NCBI GenBank assembly: GCA_910587175.1
Contig: CAJULH010000026.1
Location: 1 to 26,819 of the forward strand
Source: Candidatus Gastranaerophilales bacterium
Lineage (GTDB): Bacteria; Cyanobacteriota; Vampirovibrionia; Gastranaerophilales; Gastranaerophilaceae
DNA length: 26,819 nucleotides
Reading direction: 5' to 3'
Part shown: positions 1 to 6,822 of the stretch, one piece after another
Layout: each line of letters starts with the position of its first letter
Numbering within the stretch: the stretch's first letter is position 1
Translations under genes and position numbers: made by a program
Notes under the pieces: generated by a model
Told to the model about the DNA's origin: nothing
The model's input: only the letters and a program-made list of their open reading frames with translations
Database searches by the model: none

Positions 1-32
1 GGGACATTTTGGATAAAGCGATTAAAAAGTAG
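1..32 (+). CDS. 3' end of an upstream gene (partial, tentative)
   Basis: In the third frame the window opens on DILDKAIKK followed by TAG at 30-32, which reads like the lysine-rich helical C-terminus of a protein whose body lies outside the window. Only ten codons are visible, so neither product nor even coding status can be established. A competing frame is open from 1 to 159, but it runs through the 18-bp repeat and looks non-coding. Confidence 0.3.
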   Translation, partial: DILDKAIKK

Positions 33-80
33 TGTTTACAGTTATTTGACAGATTTTGAAGTAAGTTTGAAAATAACGCC

Positions 81-190
81 GTTTACCGGAATGACGTTGT
101 TTGTTGGAGAAACACTGTTTGCCGGAGCGATGTCATTTGCCGGGATTATGCTTATTTAACAGAGTGGCATTGTTTGTTAAATACAAGACC
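81..190. repeat. Degenerate 18-bp tandem repeat, about six units
   Basis: Units start at 81, 99, 117, 135, 154 and 172. Their first ten bases are gtttaccgga, gtttgttgga, gtttgccgga, atttgccggg, atttaacaga and gtttgttaaa. The period is 18 nt with one 19-nt step, and units decay toward the right. Because 18 is a multiple of three, each frame gives hexapeptide-like patterns, but no frame has a start, a Shine-Dalgarno site or useful length. The block lies between the end of the upstream gene and the 3' end of folP. I see no known element in it. Confidence 0.5.
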
Positions 191-210
191 ACGGTTGTTA
201 TATAAAGCCA

Positions 211-1404
211 TTATATAAGTTTTTCTGCTAAATCCAGCGCCTGACGGCTTTTTTCTACATTGTGCACACGAACAATATTAATTCCTTTTAGTGCAAAATA
301 AAAACTTGCCTGTGCCGTGAGTGAATTCAATGCCTCTAAATCAGCAGTGTCTTTTAGCAGACTTTTTATAAATCTTTTCCTTGAAAGCCCTGCAAGCACC
401 CTGAAACCCATACTTTTAAACTCTTCAATGCGGGATAAAATTTCAAAATTCTGTTCATTATTCTTTGCAAAGCCAAAACCCGGGTCTATTATTATTTTTT
501 CAGGTGCAATTCCTGCATCTAAAGCCTTTTTTACCCTGTCGTAAAGCTCAAAATAAACTTCTTCCGCTGTATTTTTATAATTACAAAGAGTGTCCATATC
601 TTTCGGGGTGCCTCTTGAGTGCATTATGATAATATCTGCCCCCGTATCTTTTATGGTGTTAGGCATATTTTTATCCCAGGTTAACCCCGAAACATCATTT
701 ATAATGTCTGCACCCAATTCCGCTGCAGCTTTTGCAGTTTTAGAATTTCTTGTATCTATGCTGATTTGAATTTCTCTGCAGGCTGTATTATTCTTTAACT
801 CTTTTATAACGGGTGTTATTCTTTTGATTTCAATATCTGCAGGAATGGGTTCACTTCCTGGGCGTGTACTTTCTGCGCCAATATCTATAATTCCGGCACC
901 ATCTTCAATCATTTTAAAAGCGTGCTTTATTGCGCATTTTGGGTCTAAAAATTTTCCGCCGTCCGAGAATGAGTTTTCCGTTATGTTTAAAATACCCATA
1001 ATTTTTGGCAGCGCGAGTTTTTTGACTGTGCCATCCGTATTTATATATCCTTTTTCATAAATTACAATTTGTTTTAAAATTTCTGCAGAAACTTTATCAA
1101 GCGAAAATTGCTGCAAATTTAATTTGTCAGCCACTGTTTTAAGCTGTGATACGGTTCCCGAAAGGACTGCGTTCGAAAGTTCAATATTGTGGGTCAAAAC
1201 ATTATGATGTACTGCAGCATCGCATCCTGATGATAAGGCAGTTTGCTTTATAATGGTTGCAGCTTCAGGTTTTAAATCATAAATTTTAATATTTAGAAAT
1301 TTGTGTTTTTGTACCCCAAAACCAAGGTATGATTGGCTAAAACCAACATTTTGAATTTCTTTTTCAATGTTTTCGGGTAAAATTCTTCTTACTTTAAATT
1401 GCAT
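211..1404 (-). CDS. folP: Dihydropteroate synthase, long form with N-terminal extension
   Basis: Dihydropteroate synthase condenses 6-hydroxymethyl-dihydropterin diphosphate with p-aminobenzoate in cytoplasmic folate synthesis. The catalytic TIM barrel occupies roughly residues 130-397. It shows MGILNITENSFSDGG, IDIGAESTRPGSEP, SIDTRNSKTA with IINDVSG, IIMHSRGTP, IDPGFGFAK, GLSRKRF and a final RVHNV, so the pterin and pABA loops look intact. At 397 aa it is longer than the usual 270-280 aa single-domain enzyme. The first 130 residues form an extra domain that I cannot name, though long forms of this kind occur in other anaerobes. The ATG at 1404 has no clear Shine-Dalgarno. A -10-like TATTAT lies about 17 nt upstream on this strand, suggesting a very short leader. 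It is divergent from the L25 gene and not in an operon. Confidence 0.95.
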   Translation of the reverse strand: MQFKVRRILPENIEKEIQNVGFSQSYLGFGVQKHKFLNIKIYDLKPEAATIIKQTALSSGCDAAVHHNVLTHNIELSNAVLSGTVSQLKTVADKLNLQQFSLDKVSAEILKQIVIYEKGYINTDGTVKKLALPKIMGILNITENSFSDGGKFLDPKCAIKHAFKMIEDGAGIIDIGAESTRPGSEPIPADIEIKRITPVIKELKNNTACREIQISIDTRNSKTAKAAAELGADIINDVSGLTWDKNMPNTIKDTGADIIIMHSRGTPKDMDTLCNYKNTAEEVYFELYDRVKKALDAGIAPEKIIIDPGFGFAKNNEQNFEILSRIEEFKSMGFRVLAGLSRKRFIKSLLKDTADLEALNSLTAQASFYFALKGINIVRVHNVEKSRQALDLAEKLI

Positions 1405-1421
1405 TTTACTATTTTACAAAT

Positions 1422-1427
1422 ATAATA
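1422..1427 (-). promoter_or_regulatory. -10 element of folP
   Basis: Read on the minus strand this is TATTAT. With a transcription start about seven bases downstream, the folP leader would be only about 10 nt and has no Shine-Dalgarno. No good -35 box is visible. Confidence 0.35.
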
Positions 1428-1480
1428 GAGTAACATATGACATATTAATACAAATAATTTAATTTTAGGAGATATAAAAA

Positions 1481-1768
1481 ATGAGCGAACAAACAATTGT
1501 TAAACTTGCTGCAAATGTAAGAGAAGAAGATAAAAATCCCCGTCAGTTAAGAAGTGAAGGCAATTTGCCTGCTACAATTTATGGCAAGGGTATGGAATCT
1601 AAAAGCATCCAGATTGATGCACATGAATTCAAGATGGCGTATAAAAATGCTCCTGAAGCTGTTTATGAAATTGCGGTTGGTAAAGAAAAATTCAAAACTA
1701 TCGTTCAGGAAGCGCAAATACACTATTCAACAAACACTATAATGAATGTTGAATTCAAGACTGTATAG
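1481..1768 (+). CDS. rplY: Ribosomal protein L25 (short, single-domain form)
   Basis: L25 binds 5S rRNA in the large ribosomal subunit. The 95 residues correspond to the N-terminal beta-barrel only: LRSEGNLPATIYGKGMESK is the family signature (R-x2-G-x-(I/L)-PA-x-(I/L)-YG-x-G), followed by the strand-rich KFKTIVQEAQIH segment. The C-terminal CTC domain of the longer family members is absent, giving an E. coli-like length. The start is well defined: AGGAGA at 1467-1472 sits 8 nt before the ATG. The gene stands alone, divergent from folP and convergent with the small gene at 1811-2110. It is not next to pth, a frequent partner elsewhere. Confidence 0.88.
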   Translation: MSEQTIVKLAANVREEDKNPRQLRSEGNLPATIYGKGMESKSIQIDAHEFKMAYKNAPEAVYEIAVGKEKFKTIVQEAQIHYSTNTIMNVEFKTV

Positions 1769-1810
1769 CACGCATTGCGTTGCATAAAATATATTTTACA
1801 TATGCCGGGT

Positions 1811-2110
1811 TTAGTTTTCTTCCAGATTATCAATTGAAGAAGAATAAAACTCGGCATATTCATTTAGCGAACTTACAAAATGGTCGTATCTTTCCATCCG
1901 AAGTTTCAGCCATCCAAGCATAGGGTTTGAACCTGTCACTTTTACAATTCTTGTTTGTGCAAAGCATTTTCTTGCAGCGTTGTATTTCTCTTCAAAAAAT
2001 GTCTGACACTTGCAGTTTAATTCATCTACAAGGTCATAAAGTGTTTTAAGCCAAGCGCTTTGTACATTTGATTCATCAATTCTGAATTCCAAAACTGTGT
2101 TTTCTGCCAT
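1811..2110 (-). CDS. Conserved-looking small protein of unknown function
   Basis: I do not recognise this 99-aa protein. It is mixed alpha/beta in look, with no signal peptide or membrane segment. Two cysteines sit close together in the pattern NCKC near residue 33, and there are further single cysteines, too few and too scattered for a classic zinc finger. The run SAWLKTLYDLVDELNCKC looks helical, and the C-terminus is acidic (SSSIDNLEEN). The ATG is preceded on its strand by GAGG at a usable distance, and the frame is clean, so it is probably a real gene. It is convergent with L25 and stands alone. Confidence 0.6.
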   Translation of the reverse strand: MAENTVLEFRIDESNVQSAWLKTLYDLVDELNCKCQTFFEEKYNAARKCFAQTRIVKVTGSNPMLGWLKLRMERYDHFVSSLNEYAEFYSSSIDNLEEN

Positions 2111-2159
2111 TTTTTATGCCTCATTTTTTATGTAAACTGCGATGGTTTGAAAATCTTTC

Positions 2160-2189
2160 TTGTGTAAAAGATTTAAAATAGGGTATAAT
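2160..2189 (+). promoter_or_regulatory. Promoter of the DUF192 leader
   Basis: TTGTGT at 2160-2165 and TATAAT at 2184-2189 are separated by 18 nt. The predicted start near 2196 leaves a leader of about 115 nt before the DUF192 gene at 2312. That is long for this genome and includes a possible leader peptide and hairpin. Confidence 0.5.
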
Positions 2190-2202
2190 CTGGTGACGGG
2201 TA

Positions 2203-2265
2203 ATGATTAAAAGGTTTGCTGCGGTTATTTTGTTTGCTGTATGCGACAATTATAGTATGTTTTAA
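2203..2265 (+). CDS. Possible 20-aa leader peptide
   Basis: An ATG just downstream of the predicted transcription start opens a short frame beginning MIKRFAAVILFAVC and ending at TAA 2263-2265. It has a basic N-terminus and a hydrophobic core, like the start of a signal peptide. The upstream ACGGG is a poor ribosome binding site. Its last codons run over the left arm of the hairpin at 2243-2285, the geometry used in transcription attenuation, but I see no run of a single codon type that would name a signal. It may equally be a chance frame. Confidence 0.25.
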   Translation: MIKRFAAVILFAVCDNYSMF

Positions 2266-2290
2266 TTATATCAGAGTTTTGTCGCTTTTA
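2243..2290 (+). terminator. Attenuator-like hairpin upstream of the DUF192 gene
   Basis: GCGACAA (2243-2249) pairs perfectly with TTGTCGC (2279-2285), with a nested AATTA/TAATT pairing inside. TTTTA follows at once. The shape is that of a weak intrinsic terminator placed between the promoter at 2160-2189 and the gene it should serve. Confidence 0.4.
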
Positions 2291-2311
2291 AAGTGATAAA
2301 CAGGGGAAACT

Positions 2312-2650
2312 ATGGGATTTTGTAAAGTTTTGTTAAATGGTAATGTGTTGTTTGAAAGAGCAAGGCTTATGGATTCATTTTTTGAGAGATTATCCGGACT
2401 TATGTTCAAAAAAGAAATCAGCTGTGATGCTTTTGTTTTCAAACATTGTGCCTGCATTCATTCATTTTTTTGTGTCATTCCTTTTAATGCTTTATTTATC
2501 GGCAAAAATGGAAAAATCTTAAATCATTTTTCAAATATTAAAAAAAACAGGATTTTACCGCCCTTTTTTAATGCAAAGTATGTGATTGAATATTTAAATA
2601 AACCGCTTTGTATTAAGGAAGATGATATAATTGAAATTGTTTTCGATTGA
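2312..2650 (+). CDS. DUF192 family protein
   Basis: This 112-aa protein matches the DUF192 fold (PF02643). The signs are RLSGLMFKKEI near residue 30, a cysteine-and-histidine-containing core CACIHSFFCVIPFNALFIGKNGKI, then ILPPFFNAKYVIEY and a closing GD-like turn (EDDIIEIVFD). The family is a small beta-barrel of unknown biochemical role, often exported in other bacteria. Here no signal peptide is visible, so the protein is probably cytoplasmic unless the upstream hydrophobic 20-aa frame is a broken-off signal sequence. AGGGGA precedes the ATG. The stop is about 50 nt before uvrC, so the two may be cotranscribed. Confidence 0.75.
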   Translation: MGFCKVLLNGNVLFERARLMDSFFERLSGLMFKKEISCDAFVFKHCACIHSFFCVIPFNALFIGKNGKILNHFSNIKKNRILPPFFNAKYVIEYLNKPLCIKEDDIIEIVFD

Positions 2651-2699
2651 AGCCTAAAGTTTAAGAAGTTCAGCGCTTTATATCACGAAAGATGAAACT

Positions 2700-4421
2700 A
2701 TGCCAAAAACCAATGTATCAAAATTTGTATTGGAACAGGTAAAGATGATGCCCAAACTGCCGGGGTGTTATCAATATTTTGATGCAAAGGGCGAGATTAT
2801 TTATGTTGGTAAGGCTAAAAACCTCTTCAACCGTGTGAAAAGCTATTTTACTTCCAATGATTCCATAAAAGTAAATGTTATGGTGCCAAAGATTGCAAAA
2901 ATCGAGTGCATTGTAGTGGATAGTGAAGTGGAAGCACTTATTTTGGAAGCTGAGCTTATTAAAAAATATAAACCCCGTTATAATATTTTGCTTAAGGATG
3001 ATAAAAAATTTCCCTATTTTCTTGTGACGGATGAGGATTATCCGCGCATAACGGTTGTGAGAAAGGCTAATAAAAATCCGCAAAAAGGTAAATATTTTGG
3101 ACCATACACGGATTCAAGAGCAATGTGGGCGACACTTGAGCTTCTTGGGAAGATTTTTCCTTTGAAAAAATGCAAAACGCCAAAGTTTAATTCGCGCCCC
3201 TGTCTTTATTATGACATAGGACAATGCACTGCTCCTTGCCAGAAGATGATAACATCTGAAGAATATAAAAAGATTTTAAAAGATGCAATGATGTTTCTAT
3301 CAGGAAGGCAGTCAGAGCTTTTAAAGGCACTTGAAGCCGAGATGAAAAAGTATTCTAAAAATCTTGAATTTGAAAAGGCTGCAAGGTATAGAAACTCTTA
3401 TCTTGATGTTAAAAAGACTATGGAAAAACAGAAGATTGTTTCTGAAAATTCTAAGCTAAATCAGGATTTCATTGGAATAGTTAAGCAGAATAATCTTTAT
3501 TCCGTAAGCATTTTAGAGGTTCGTGAAGGGCGGCTTATAAATAAAAAAGATTTTGATTTTTCAAAATATTCTACAGTTCAAGGCGATACCGATGTAACTG
3601 CGGAAGCTGCGGGCGGCGGCGGAGCAGTAGATGAAGTTGCAGAGATTTCAAAGGCTGTAATGAGGGAATATTATTCTATTTTAAATGATGCCGATATTCC
3701 AAAATCAATAATTATGGCTAATTTGCCTGAGGATAAAACAGTTTATGAAAAGTGGCTCAGCGGCAGGAGCGACAAAAAGGTGACCCTCTCTGTGCCTAAG
3801 GGCAAAAAGGAAGAAGAAATCCTTGCCCTTGCGCAGAAAAATGCCGAGTTTAACGTTGAACAGCTTCGTCTGAAAGAATTTGCGGCTCTTCAAAACGACT
3901 ATAACGAAGTCGGGGCTTATATTCAGGAAAAACTCGGGCTTTCAAAATTTCCGCATACTATTGAATGTTATGATATTTCACACATTCAGGGTACAAATAC
4001 CGTTGCAAGCCGCGTTTTCTTTGAGAACGGAATGCCAAAAAAATCCCAATACCGCAGGTATAAATTGAGAACAATTAAAAAAGGCGAAGTGGATGATTTT
4101 AAAAGCATGAGAGAAGTTTTATCCCGAAGATTTAAAAGAATGCAAAACGGGGATGACGCGGCGCCTGATTTAATTATAATAGATGGCGGAAAGGGGCAGC
4201 TTTCAAGTGTTTATTCTATTATGAAAGAATTCAACCTGAATATTGACCTTGTGTCCCTTGCAAAAAGAGAAGAAGAGGTCTTTAAGCCAAATGAATCAAA
4301 GCCTGTAATTTTCCCGATAAAATCTCCTGCGCTCCATCTTTTTCAGCGCGTGAGAGATGAAGCCCACCGTTTTGCTGTTACGTATCATAAAAAGCTTAGA
4401 AGCAAAGACATGTTGGAATAG
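2700..4421 (+). CDS. uvrC: UvrABC nuclease subunit C lacking the C-terminal HhH domain
   Basis: UvrC makes the 3' and 5' incisions around DNA lesions in nucleotide excision repair. The GIY-YIG nuclease domain lies at residues 18-97 (LPGCYQYF, IIYVGKAKNLFNRVKSYF). Four conserved cysteines, C158, C168, C176 and C180, match the proposed iron-sulfur ligands. The UVR motif lies at about 209-243. The C-terminal RNase H-like nuclease keeps D425 (CYDISHIQG), D465/466, D495 (IIIDGGKGQL) and H556 (RVRDEAHRF). The protein stops eight residues after RFAVTYHKK, exactly where the family normally continues into a tandem helix-hairpin-helix of about 50-60 residues. The bases after the stop do not encode one in any frame. 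A glycine-rich insertion (AAGGGGAV, near 303-310) interrupts the linker. No strong Shine-Dalgarno is seen. Confidence 0.95.
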   Translation: MPKTNVSKFVLEQVKMMPKLPGCYQYFDAKGEIIYVGKAKNLFNRVKSYFTSNDSIKVNVMVPKIAKIECIVVDSEVEALILEAELIKKYKPRYNILLKDDKKFPYFLVTDEDYPRITVVRKANKNPQKGKYFGPYTDSRAMWATLELLGKIFPLKKCKTPKFNSRPCLYYDIGQCTAPCQKMITSEEYKKILKDAMMFLSGRQSELLKALEAEMKKYSKNLEFEKAARYRNSYLDVKKTMEKQKIVSENSKLNQDFIGIVKQNNLYSVSILEVREGRLINKKDFDFSKYSTVQGDTDVTAEAAGGGGAVDEVAEISKAVMREYYSILNDADIPKSIIMANLPEDKTVYEKWLSGRSDKKVTLSVPKGKKEEEILALAQKNAEFNVEQLRLKEFAALQNDYNEVGAYIQEKLGLSKFPHTIECYDISHIQGTNTVASRVFFENGMPKKSQYRRYKLRTIKKGEVDDFKSMREVLSRRFKRMQNGDDAAPDLIIIDGGKGQLSSVYSIMKEFNLNIDLVSLAKREEEVFKPNESKPVIFPIKSPALHLFQRVRDEAHRFAVTYHKKLRSKDMLE

Positions 4422-4503
4422 TTTGTGTTTTGTCTTAGTTTAACTTTTGTAAAGTTTTTGATTCCATGATGGAAAAATTTTGCTTTTAATTTTTTTTCTT
4501 AAG

Positions 4504-4512
4504 TGTTATAAT
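4504..4512 (+). promoter_or_regulatory. Extended -10 promoter of the BlaI-like operon
   Basis: TGTTATAAT is a TGn extended -10. The -35 region (near 4484-4489, TTTTAA) is weak, as is usual with extended -10 promoters. The predicted start near 4519 gives a leader of about 95 nt. Confidence 0.55.
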
Positions 4513-4518
4513 AGTAGT

Positions 4519-4614
4519 AATAAAATCATGTGGTGCCTGTAAAAGAGAATCCGGCTGTTTGGCAAGAGCTCTGAAAGGTAAGTGTTGATATTAATTAAAA
4601 AGGGAATTTGAATA
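4519..4614 (+). promoter_or_regulatory. Long 5' leader of the BlaI-like gene, possibly structured
   Basis: The leader contains TGCC (4534-4537) that can pair with GGCA (4561-4564), and a palindrome AGAGCTCT at 4566-4573. Phrases such as GAGAATCCGG and AAAGGTAAG recall the central part of cobalamin riboswitches, but the downstream B12-box segment is missing, so I do not call a riboswitch. AAGGGA at 4599-4604 is the ribosome binding site. Confidence 0.25.
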
Positions 4615-4971
4615 ATGAATTTAAAACATGGGTCACTTGAAAGCGTAATACTGAATTCTTTATGGGAACTTGAAAAGTGCGGTATTTATAAAAATTCGGT
4701 TAAAGATGTTTTTGAATATATAAACCAGTCAAATAGCACCAAAAGAGCATATACTACAATAAAAACCGTTATGGACAGGCTTTATGAAAAAGAAATTCTT
4801 TTAAGATTAAAACAGGGAAAGAAATTTTACTACAGAACCGCTTATTCAAGCAATGACATAATTACAACCTCTTTGAAAAAAATTGCAACACAATATTGTG
4901 GCGGGGATATGTCAAAACTGGCATCTATTGCTGCAAATATTTCCTCTATGCAGTCCCAGGTAAGGGTATAG
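4615..4971 (+). CDS. BlaI/MecI/CopY-type winged-helix transcriptional regulator
   Basis: The 118 aa match the Penicillinase_R family (PF03965) of dimeric winged-helix repressors. The order is the first helix LESVILNSLWELEK, then the spaced VKDVFEYINQ, the recognition region KRAYTTIKTVMDRLYEKEILLRLKQ and the wing KKFYYRTAYSSND, followed by a C-terminal dimerisation helix. BlaI and MecI repress beta-lactamase genes and are cleaved by a BlaR1/MecR1 protease. No such protease or beta-lactamase gene is nearby, so the target and inducer are unknown. It is the first gene of a run with an unknown protein (3 nt away) and a TadE-like pseudopilin, which suggests local or surface-related control. Confidence 0.82.
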   Translation: MNLKHGSLESVILNSLWELEKCGIYKNSVKDVFEYINQSNSTKRAYTTIKTVMDRLYEKEILLRLKQGKKFYYRTAYSSNDIITTSLKKIATQYCGGDMSKLASIAANISSMQSQVRV

Positions 4972-4974
4972 CTT

Positions 4975-5427
4975 TTGAAACCGTCTTTTTGGGCTGAAAT
5001 TGTTAAAAGAATAAATAATTTTTTATATACAAAGCCAAAAATAAAAAAGCCCGTTGTTTCAAAAGAAGATATTATTAAACAGAGAAAAGAAATTTCAAAT
5101 GTTCTTTTTGATGTGCTTTCAGGCAAACAATCAGTGCTTGATGCAGTTTTGCATTTTCCGAAGAGTTCCCCCGATTCAAGTGTAAACGTTTGTTTCCATA
5201 TTTTGGTACATCTTGAAGCTGATGAGGATATCAGAGCAAAAGACCCGTTGTATAAAGAAGAACAGGATGAATTTATTTTATACGTGGCAGAGTTATTACA
5301 AAAAGGCGAAAATATTCCAATTAATATAATAAATGAGTATAATGGGTTTTATAAAGAGACCCTTGTGTATCCCGAAATAAATAAAGAGACGGTTATCGCA
5401 AGGCTTAAAAAGTTTATAAACCTCTAA
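4975..5427 (+). CDS. Unknown 150-aa protein in the BlaI-like operon
   Basis: I do not recognise it. It starts with TTG, 3 nt after the regulator's stop, with AAGGG a short way upstream. The sequence looks soluble and mainly helical. It has a basic N-terminal stretch (KRINNFLYTKPKIKKP), a middle region SNVLFDVLSGKQSVLDAVLHFP, a run with FHILVHLEADEDIRAKD, and an acidic helix EEQDEFILYVAELLQKGE. No signal peptide, membrane segment or metal-binding motif is visible. Tight spacing on both sides implies that it is translated with the regulator before it and the TadE-like gene after it. Confidence 0.65.
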   Translation: MKPSFWAEIVKRINNFLYTKPKIKKPVVSKEDIIKQRKEISNVLFDVLSGKQSVLDAVLHFPKSSPDSSVNVCFHILVHLEADEDIRAKDPLYKEEQDEFILYVAELLQKGENIPINIINEYNGFYKETLVYPEINKETVIARLKKFINL

Positions 5428-5443
5428 GGAAATAAATTAGAAA

Positions 5444-5920
5444 GTGTTTGTAAAATTTCATAAAAATAAAATAAAAGCCCAGAGTATTATTGAATTTTGC
5501 CTGACCTTTATTCTTGTGGCTTTTTTATTTTTTTTCATAGCTGAATTTGCCATATACCTGCAAACCCTTTATAGTGTGCAGACCTTTAGTGATGAAATTA
5601 ATGCAAATCTTGTTTTGTACAAAGGTTCAAATGTTTGCTCCGCATATAATGACGAAGTTTTGGATTTGATTAATTCCAAAGCGCAAAAATATTTAGAAAA
5701 AAAATTAGATTTATCTTACGAGAAAAATGCTTCGGATATTGCAAAATTTACATCTAAAAAGAAATTTTTAGACAAAGATATTTTAAAAGTTGAGATACTT
5801 TGCAATTCTTCAAATGAAAGCTTTATGACAAGAAGTACTTATTTATACAGGGGGCTTTTTATATTTAAAACAGGAAAACCGGTATCAAGCCTTTCCAGTG
5901 TTCAAACGCCGAAATTTTGA
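5444..5920 (+). CDS. TadE-like pseudopilin / Flp-type assembly protein
   Basis: The N-terminus reads KAQSIIEFCLTFILVAFLFFFIAEF. This is the TadE-type pattern of a basic patch, Q-S-x-I-E-F and then a single hydrophobic helix (residues 17-40) leaving about 115 residues outside the membrane. TadE-family pseudopilins take part in Flp/Tad pili or related secretion. No other tad gene (ATPase, prepilin peptidase, secretin) is in the window, so it may be an orphan. The two cysteines (near 63 and 125) in the exported part could pair. The GTG start is preceded by AAGGA at rather long spacing. The family call rests on the N-terminus alone. Confidence 0.6.
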   Translation: MFVKFHKNKIKAQSIIEFCLTFILVAFLFFFIAEFAIYLQTLYSVQTFSDEINANLVLYKGSNVCSAYNDEVLDLINSKAQKYLEKKLDLSYEKNASDIAKFTSKKKFLDKDILKVEILCNSSNESFMTRSTYLYRGLFIFKTGKPVSSLSSVQTPKF

Positions 5921-6034
5921 TACCTGTTTCTCTCATAGCTTTTTGTTGTTTTTGTAAAGAAAATTAATTAAATTGCCAGCTTTATACTTAGTTTGCTATC
6001 TTTTAGTTTGTAGTGTTTATAAAGGAAAATCAAA

Positions 6035-6724
6035 TTGCAGACCGTTGATATTATTATTCCTGTGTATAATGAAGAAAAAACTATTGAGAATATACTTGAA
6101 ATCCTGGAAAATACGGATTTTTGCGGTCTGGATAAAAATTTTATAATTGTCGATGATTGTTCCACTGATGCCACCAGAGATATATTAAAAAAATATGAAG
6201 ACAAATACACGGTTGTCTACAAAGAAAAAAACGGCGGGAAGGGCTCTGCGGTTTATGCCGGGTTTCAAAATGCAAAAGGCGATATTGTAATAATTCAGGA
6301 TGCAGACCTTGAATATAATCCTTCTGATTATGCACCTCTTTTAAAGCTTATAGTGGATGGTGAGGCTGATGTTGCATATGGTTCAAGATTTTTAGGCACA
6401 CCGTTTAAAGATTTTATGTTTTTAAGCTATGTTGCAAATAAATTTTTAACGTTTTTAACGAATCTTTTATATGGTACAAAGTTTACAGACATGGAGACCT
6501 GCTATAAGGCAATGAAACGTGAGTTTGTGCAGGATATGAAGATAAACTCAAGAAAATTTGACCTTGAACCTGAAATTACTGCAAAGCTTGTAAAAAAGGG
6601 TGCAAAGATTAAAGAATTGCCTATAAAATATAATGCAAGAAGTTATGAAGACGGCAAAAAAATCACGTATAAAGACGGTCTTATGGCAATTAAGGCATTG
6701 TTTTATTACAGATTTTTTAACTAA
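6035..6724 (+). CDS. Family 2 glycosyltransferase, polyprenyl-phosphate hexose synthase-like
   Basis: The protein resembles dolichol/undecaprenyl-phosphate mannosyl- or glucosyltransferases (GT2, GT-A fold). It shows VDIIIPVYNEEKTI at the start, the nucleotide-binding IIVDDCSTDAT, NGGKGSAVYAGF, the DxD motif in IIQDADLEYNP, and ADVAYGSRF. The segment DMETCYKAMKRE and the C-terminal Y-KDG-KALFYYRFFN are typical of this subgroup. It has 229 aa and no C-terminal membrane helices, so it is a DPM1-like soluble form acting at the inner leaflet. The donor and acceptor cannot be told. Start TTG at 6035 has AAAGGA at 6021-6026. It precedes rsmH by about 100 nt. Confidence 0.88.
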   Translation: MQTVDIIIPVYNEEKTIENILEILENTDFCGLDKNFIIVDDCSTDATRDILKKYEDKYTVVYKEKNGGKGSAVYAGFQNAKGDIVIIQDADLEYNPSDYAPLLKLIVDGEADVAYGSRFLGTPFKDFMFLSYVANKFLTFLTNLLYGTKFTDMETCYKAMKREFVQDMKINSRKFDLEPEITAKLVKKGAKIKELPIKYNARSYEDGKKITYKDGLMAIKALFYYRFFN

Positions 6725-6822
6725 CTTTACATTTTGTTAATCTTTTTTAGCGGTAAAAATGTTTGTTGTATCATTTTGTATATAAAAGTTCCCCGAAACA
6801 AATTTTAGAGAGTAAGGATGAT

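Noticed and set aside
1782..1805. GCATA...TATGC with an inner AAAATATATTTT palindrome between L25 and the convergent gene, as a terminator
   Set aside because: The stem is very weak and neither side has a proper T tract.
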